From an uncultured bacterium (lineage in GTDB: Bacteria; Latescibacterota; UBA2968; UBA8231): 32,123 nt of DNA. This document shows, one piece after another, positions 29,460-32,123 of the stretch. Numbering within the stretch: position 1 is the stretch's first letter; every line of letters starts with the position of its first letter. The notes under the pieces are model-generated. The model saw only the letters and a program-made list of their open reading frames with translations. It made no database searches and was not told where the DNA came from. The DNA is taken from assembly GCA_937942165.1 (NCBI GenBank), contig CALDFW010000110.1:1-32123 (forward strand). The letters are read 5' to 3'. A program made the translations under genes and the position numbers.

Positions 29460-31679
29460 CTAGGTGGGTGCGCGCGCTGTCACAGTGATCTGCGTGGAAG
29501 ACCAAGGTATTGTTTTGTGCGCGATTTCTCTCTCAAAGGCTTGGCGCACGGTCCGCAATTCGTCTGAGTCTAAATACTGACTCAAATAGTTGGAATACGT
29601 CGGTCGCTTTTCTCCACCTGGATCAAACCAGTGGGCCAACTGCTGAGGAGTGATAAGACGCTGGCTGAGCAGGTCTTCACGGTGTAGGTGAATAGCTTCT
29701 AGTCCGGCTTCGCTAAGGTAGCCGCTCAATAGTTCTTCGCCCCAGGCAACGTGCGGGTTCTCTCTGTCCGCGTAAATGGCCTCTTCAGCATCGACTAGCC
29801 GCTGGCGCAGCGCAGGAGGAAGAGCCTCCGAAGAGAGCAGAGAATGCAGTCGCTGTGCCCGACGGGAAAGCGTTTCTACCAAGGCTAGCCGTCCGTTCGG
29901 GGCGAGGCGGCTGGCCAGCTCAGACAGGACCATGCGTTTGTCCTCCAAGCCTCCAATTGCGTTTCGGCCGCATATGCCGTCAAAGCGAAGATTCGTTTCG
30001 ATCGCGTCTAGGCGTTGGCCGATATGGTCCAGCGGTCCGTAGACGATACGCGGTCGTTCTACATCGGGCAGGTGAGCGGCCACTTCCTGCAGAGCAATGG
30101 CGGAAGCTTTGTCTGTCGTATGCATCCAAACGCCCCCTTCTGGAGTGCGGCGGAGCGCTTCCCAGGCGAGTAGGCCCGTTCCTGAGTTGAGGTCTAAAAT
30201 TAGATGGTGTCTTTCCAGTGAGAGCGCTTCAATGATGCGTTCTCGCACCCTTTCTAAATGATCTCCCTGCTGCCCGGCAGCGCGCTCTAACCACGCGTCG
30301 CGCGCCTTATTTGGCGGTGAAAAGCTGAGGATCTCTGGAGCCGTTTGGCTCTCCATTATAGCGGCCAGCTGCAGTTCGCGTTTGCGCTGAACTTCGGCGC
30401 CTAACGCCCTCTCACTTCCGCTATCCGAGGGTTGGTAAAATACGCGCCCCTGCAGGCTGCTGGGAAGATACTGTTGAGCGACCCAGTGATCGCGAAATGC
30501 ATGGGGATACAGGTAGTTTGCTCCATGTCCAAATCCCTCACTATCTCGGCTGGCGTCCTTGAGATGATTGGGCACCTCTTCTTCGTGCTCTTTTTCGACC
30601 GCAGCTAGGGCATCGAAAAAGGCCATGGTCGAATTACTCTTGGGTGCTGTAGCCATATAGAGAGCAGCGTGAGAGAGCGGAAAGCGGCCCTCGGGTAGGC
30701 CAACGCGATCAAATGCGCTGGCCGCATCCATTACCACTTGCAGCGCGTTTGGGTCCGCCAACCCAATGTCTTCGCTGGCGAATATAATCATGCGCCTGAA
30801 AATAAAGAGAGGGTCTTCTCCGGCGTAGACCATGCGCGCAAGCCAGTAGAGAGTTGCATCGGGATCTGAGCCGCGCATTGACTTGATAAACGCGCTGATC
30901 GTGTCGAAGTGATAATCCCCCTCTTTGTCGTATAGGAGCGCGCGCTGCTGGATAGATTCTTCGGCGACCTCGAGGGTTACGACGATTCGACCTTGCGTGT
31001 CGGGCTCGGTGGTCTCTACAGCGAGCTCGAGTGCGTTGAGCAACGCGCGTGCGTCGCCGTTGGCCACGTCGACGAGGTGGTCTAGTGCCGCTTCCTCTAT
31101 ATTTACTTTGGTGTGAGCATAGCCATTCGGCGCTTTCAGTGCGTGGACGACTACGCGCCGGAGGTCGTCTTCACCCAGACTTTTTAATTGAAAGACCCTA
31201 CTGCGGGAAAGAAGGGGCCGATTCACGGAGAAATAGGGGTTTTCGGTAGTTGCTCCGATCAGAATGACGATACCATTTTCTACCCAGGGGAGCAGGGCAT
31301 CCTGTTGGGCTTTATTAAAGCGATGGACCTCGTCTATGAATAAGATCGTGCGCTGTGCGTGCAGTTTCTGCCGCTCTTGCGCCTCGTCAATGGCCGTGCG
31401 TATATCGCCAACGCCGGCCAAGACTGCATTGATCGAAATAAAGTGCGATCGCGTTGAATGGGCGATAACGGATGCGAGCGTAGTTTTACCGGTGCCCGGT
31501 GGCCCGTAAAAAATCAGTGAAGAGAGCTGATCTGCCTGAATTGCGCGCCGCAGGAGACGGCCGGGCCCGAGTATGTGGTCTTGGCCTACATATTCGTCGA
31601 GTGTGCGGGGTCTAAGGCGGGCAGCCAGCGGTTGCTCGCGTTCCTGTCGCTCTGCGAGGCTGGCGTCAAAGAGATCCAT
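29460..31679 (-). CDS. rarA: RarA/MgsA-type AAA ATPase fused to a C-terminal methyltransferase-like domain
   Basis: In this 739-residue protein, residues 1-440 are a complete RarA (MgsA/WRNIP1) replication-fork maintenance ATPase. It has Walker A GPPGTGKT (59-66), Walker B ILFIDEVHR (112-120), sensor-1 GATTENPYF, the SRSRVF arginine segment (158-163), and the C-terminal tetramerisation part with VPNHLKDAS and GANYLYPHAF. Residues about 470-739 add a second domain with DLNSGTG (496-502) and other features of a Rossmann SAM-dependent methyltransferase. RarA acts at stalled forks with SSB; the added domain's role is unknown. RarA/unknown-domain fusions of this size are known, notably in cyanobacteria, so the fusion is not an assembly error. 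It diverges from the THUMP-type gene with 147 bases between starts. Confidence 0.92.
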   Translation of the reverse strand: MDLFDASLAERQEREQPLAARLRPRTLDEYVGQDHILGPGRLLRRAIQADQLSSLIFYGPPGTGKTTLASVIAHSTRSHFISINAVLAGVGDIRTAIDEAQERQKLHAQRTILFIDEVHRFNKAQQDALLPWVENGIVILIGATTENPYFSVNRPLLSRSRVFQLKSLGEDDLRRVVVHALKAPNGYAHTKVNIEEAALDHLVDVANGDARALLNALELAVETTEPDTQGRIVVTLEVAEESIQQRALLYDKEGDYHFDTISAFIKSMRGSDPDATLYWLARMVYAGEDPLFIFRRMIIFASEDIGLADPNALQVVMDAASAFDRVGLPEGRFPLSHAALYMATAPKSNSTMAFFDALAAVEKEHEEEVPNHLKDASRDSEGFGHGANYLYPHAFRDHWVAQQYLPSSLQGRVFYQPSDSGSERALGAEVQRKRELQLAAIMESQTAPEILSFSPPNKARDAWLERAAGQQGDHLERVRERIIEALSLERHHLILDLNSGTGLLAWEALRRTPEGGVWMHTTDKASAIALQEVAAHLPDVERPRIVYGPLDHIGQRLDAIETNLRFDGICGRNAIGGLEDKRMVLSELASRLAPNGRLALVETLSRRAQRLHSLLSSEALPPALRQRLVDAEEAIYADRENPHVAWGEELLSGYLSEAGLEAIHLHREDLLSQRLITPQQLAHWFDPGGEKRPTYSNYLSQYLDSDELRTVRQAFEREIAHKTIPWSSTQITVTARAPT

Positions 31680-31826
31680 AAACGTGTCATTTCTGGAGAA
31701 GTTCTGGGCTGTGAAGACTATAAGTAAGTGGAAACTCTAATGCCAGAAAATAGCGATGTGCAGGCCTTTGGCTGCAAGCAGTGGATAGATCTATTGACCA
31801 ATTCTCAGGTGGTATAGCGGAGACAT

Positions 31827-32123
31827 ATGGCCAAGAAACATCGGTATTCCCCGTCCACGAAAAAGCGTCGCGCGGCGTCTGCTCCCGTGCCCCAGAAGTC
31901 AAATCCATTCGTATGGGTGGCCGCGGTATTAGAGGGGTGTCAGGATATAGCGCGAGAGGAAATGGGGCGTAGGCTGCGTCAAGCATGTGTCCCGCTGACG
32001 CATCGCCGGCGCGATGAAATTCATTTTCGCTTTGCTGGTGAGGCGGATATGCTGCTTGGTTTACGCACCGTTCAGTCGCTTTTTCTGCGCAGAGACTTTT
32101 CCGTGCAGCGTCCGCGCACGCTG
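31827..32123 (+). CDS. THUMP-type RNA methyltransferase, N-terminal part (3' end outside window)
   Basis: An ATG at 31827, preceded by GGAG four bases upstream, opens a frame that runs without a stop to the end of the window (99 codons). The first 25 residues are basic and low in complexity (KKHRYSPSTKKRR). Then comes FVWVAAVLEGCQDIAREEMGRRL, followed by DEIHFRFAGEADMLLGLRTVQSLFL. This strand-helix pattern, with the closing LRTVQ, is typical of the THUMP RNA-binding domain at the front of Trm14/RlmL-like class I SAM methyltransferases that make N2-methylguanosine in tRNA or rRNA. The catalytic part lies outside the window, so the target cannot be stated. Confidence 0.65.
   Translation, partial: MAKKHRYSPSTKKRRAASAPVPQKSNPFVWVAAVLEGCQDIAREEMGRRLRQACVPLTHRRRDEIHFRFAGEADMLLGLRTVQSLFLRRDFSVQRPRTL

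Noticed and set aside
1-32123. CRISPR arrays, transposons, prophage, rRNA or tRNA genes
   Set aside because: No regularly spaced repeats, transposase or integrase frames, terminal inverted repeats or tRNA-like cloverleafs were found on either strand.

Overview
The window looks like a chromosomal segment of a free-living Gram-negative bacterium of moderate-to-high GC content. The evidence is a TonB-dependent outer-membrane receptor, an LptE-type LPS-assembly lipoprotein, several signal peptides and lipoboxes, and housekeeping genes (mnmG, lipA, coaX, rarA). The mix of a CBM9-like protein, a RarA-methyltransferase fusion, corrinoid-dependent one-carbon genes and sodium-coupled transporters would fit an FCB-group lineage such as Latescibacterota. 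That placement is a guess from gene content only. No mobile element, CRISPR array, rRNA or tRNA was seen.

Layout, left to right. (1) 2-355: the 3' end of a CBM9-like gene. (2) 356-3129: a promoter, a TPP riboswitch with an intrinsic terminator, and the TonB-dependent receptor it controls, probably for thiamine or a precursor. (3) 3141-13379, minus strand: a tightly packed nine-gene operon. In transcription order it encodes an unknown protein with two CGHAH motifs, a UroD/MtaA-type methyltransferase, a corrinoid protein, a RACo/RamA-like ferredoxin-ASKHA activator, a methylenetetrahydrofolate reductase with a Cys-rich C-terminus, a pterin-binding methyltransferase, a homocysteine S-methyltransferase domain protein, a small virulence-factor-family protein, and MnmG. 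(4) 13436-14277: a FadR-type GntR regulator reading away from the operon, with a perfect TGGTC-A-GACCA operator inside the operon's predicted promoter. (5) 14397-16345, minus: lipA followed by an MtnK-like kinase. (6) 16461-20433, minus: coaX, an S41 C-terminal processing peptidase and a GT87-type membrane glycosyltransferase. (7) 20610-22245, plus: an M23 envelope peptidase, a strong terminator and an LptE-family lipoprotein. (8) 22257-29360, minus: a HEAT-repeat lipoprotein, a tandem NTF2-like exported protein, a glutamate dehydrogenase-family enzyme, a sodium:solute symporter and an NhaC-type antiporter. (9) 29460-end: a RarA-methyltransferase fusion (minus) and, divergently, the start of a THUMP-type RNA methyltransferase (plus).

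The centre of interest is region 3. The homocysteine, pterin and B12 modules of MetH are present as separate proteins, with an ATP-dependent ferredoxin-type corrinoid reactivator in place of MetH's SAM-dependent activation domain. This is the arrangement of a split methionine synthase. The UroD/MtaA-type methyltransferase and the FadR-type repressor also suggest an inducible route that draws methyl groups from an unidentified methylated compound into the corrinoid and folate pools. The leading 211-aa protein has no recognisable family and is the best candidate for a new component.
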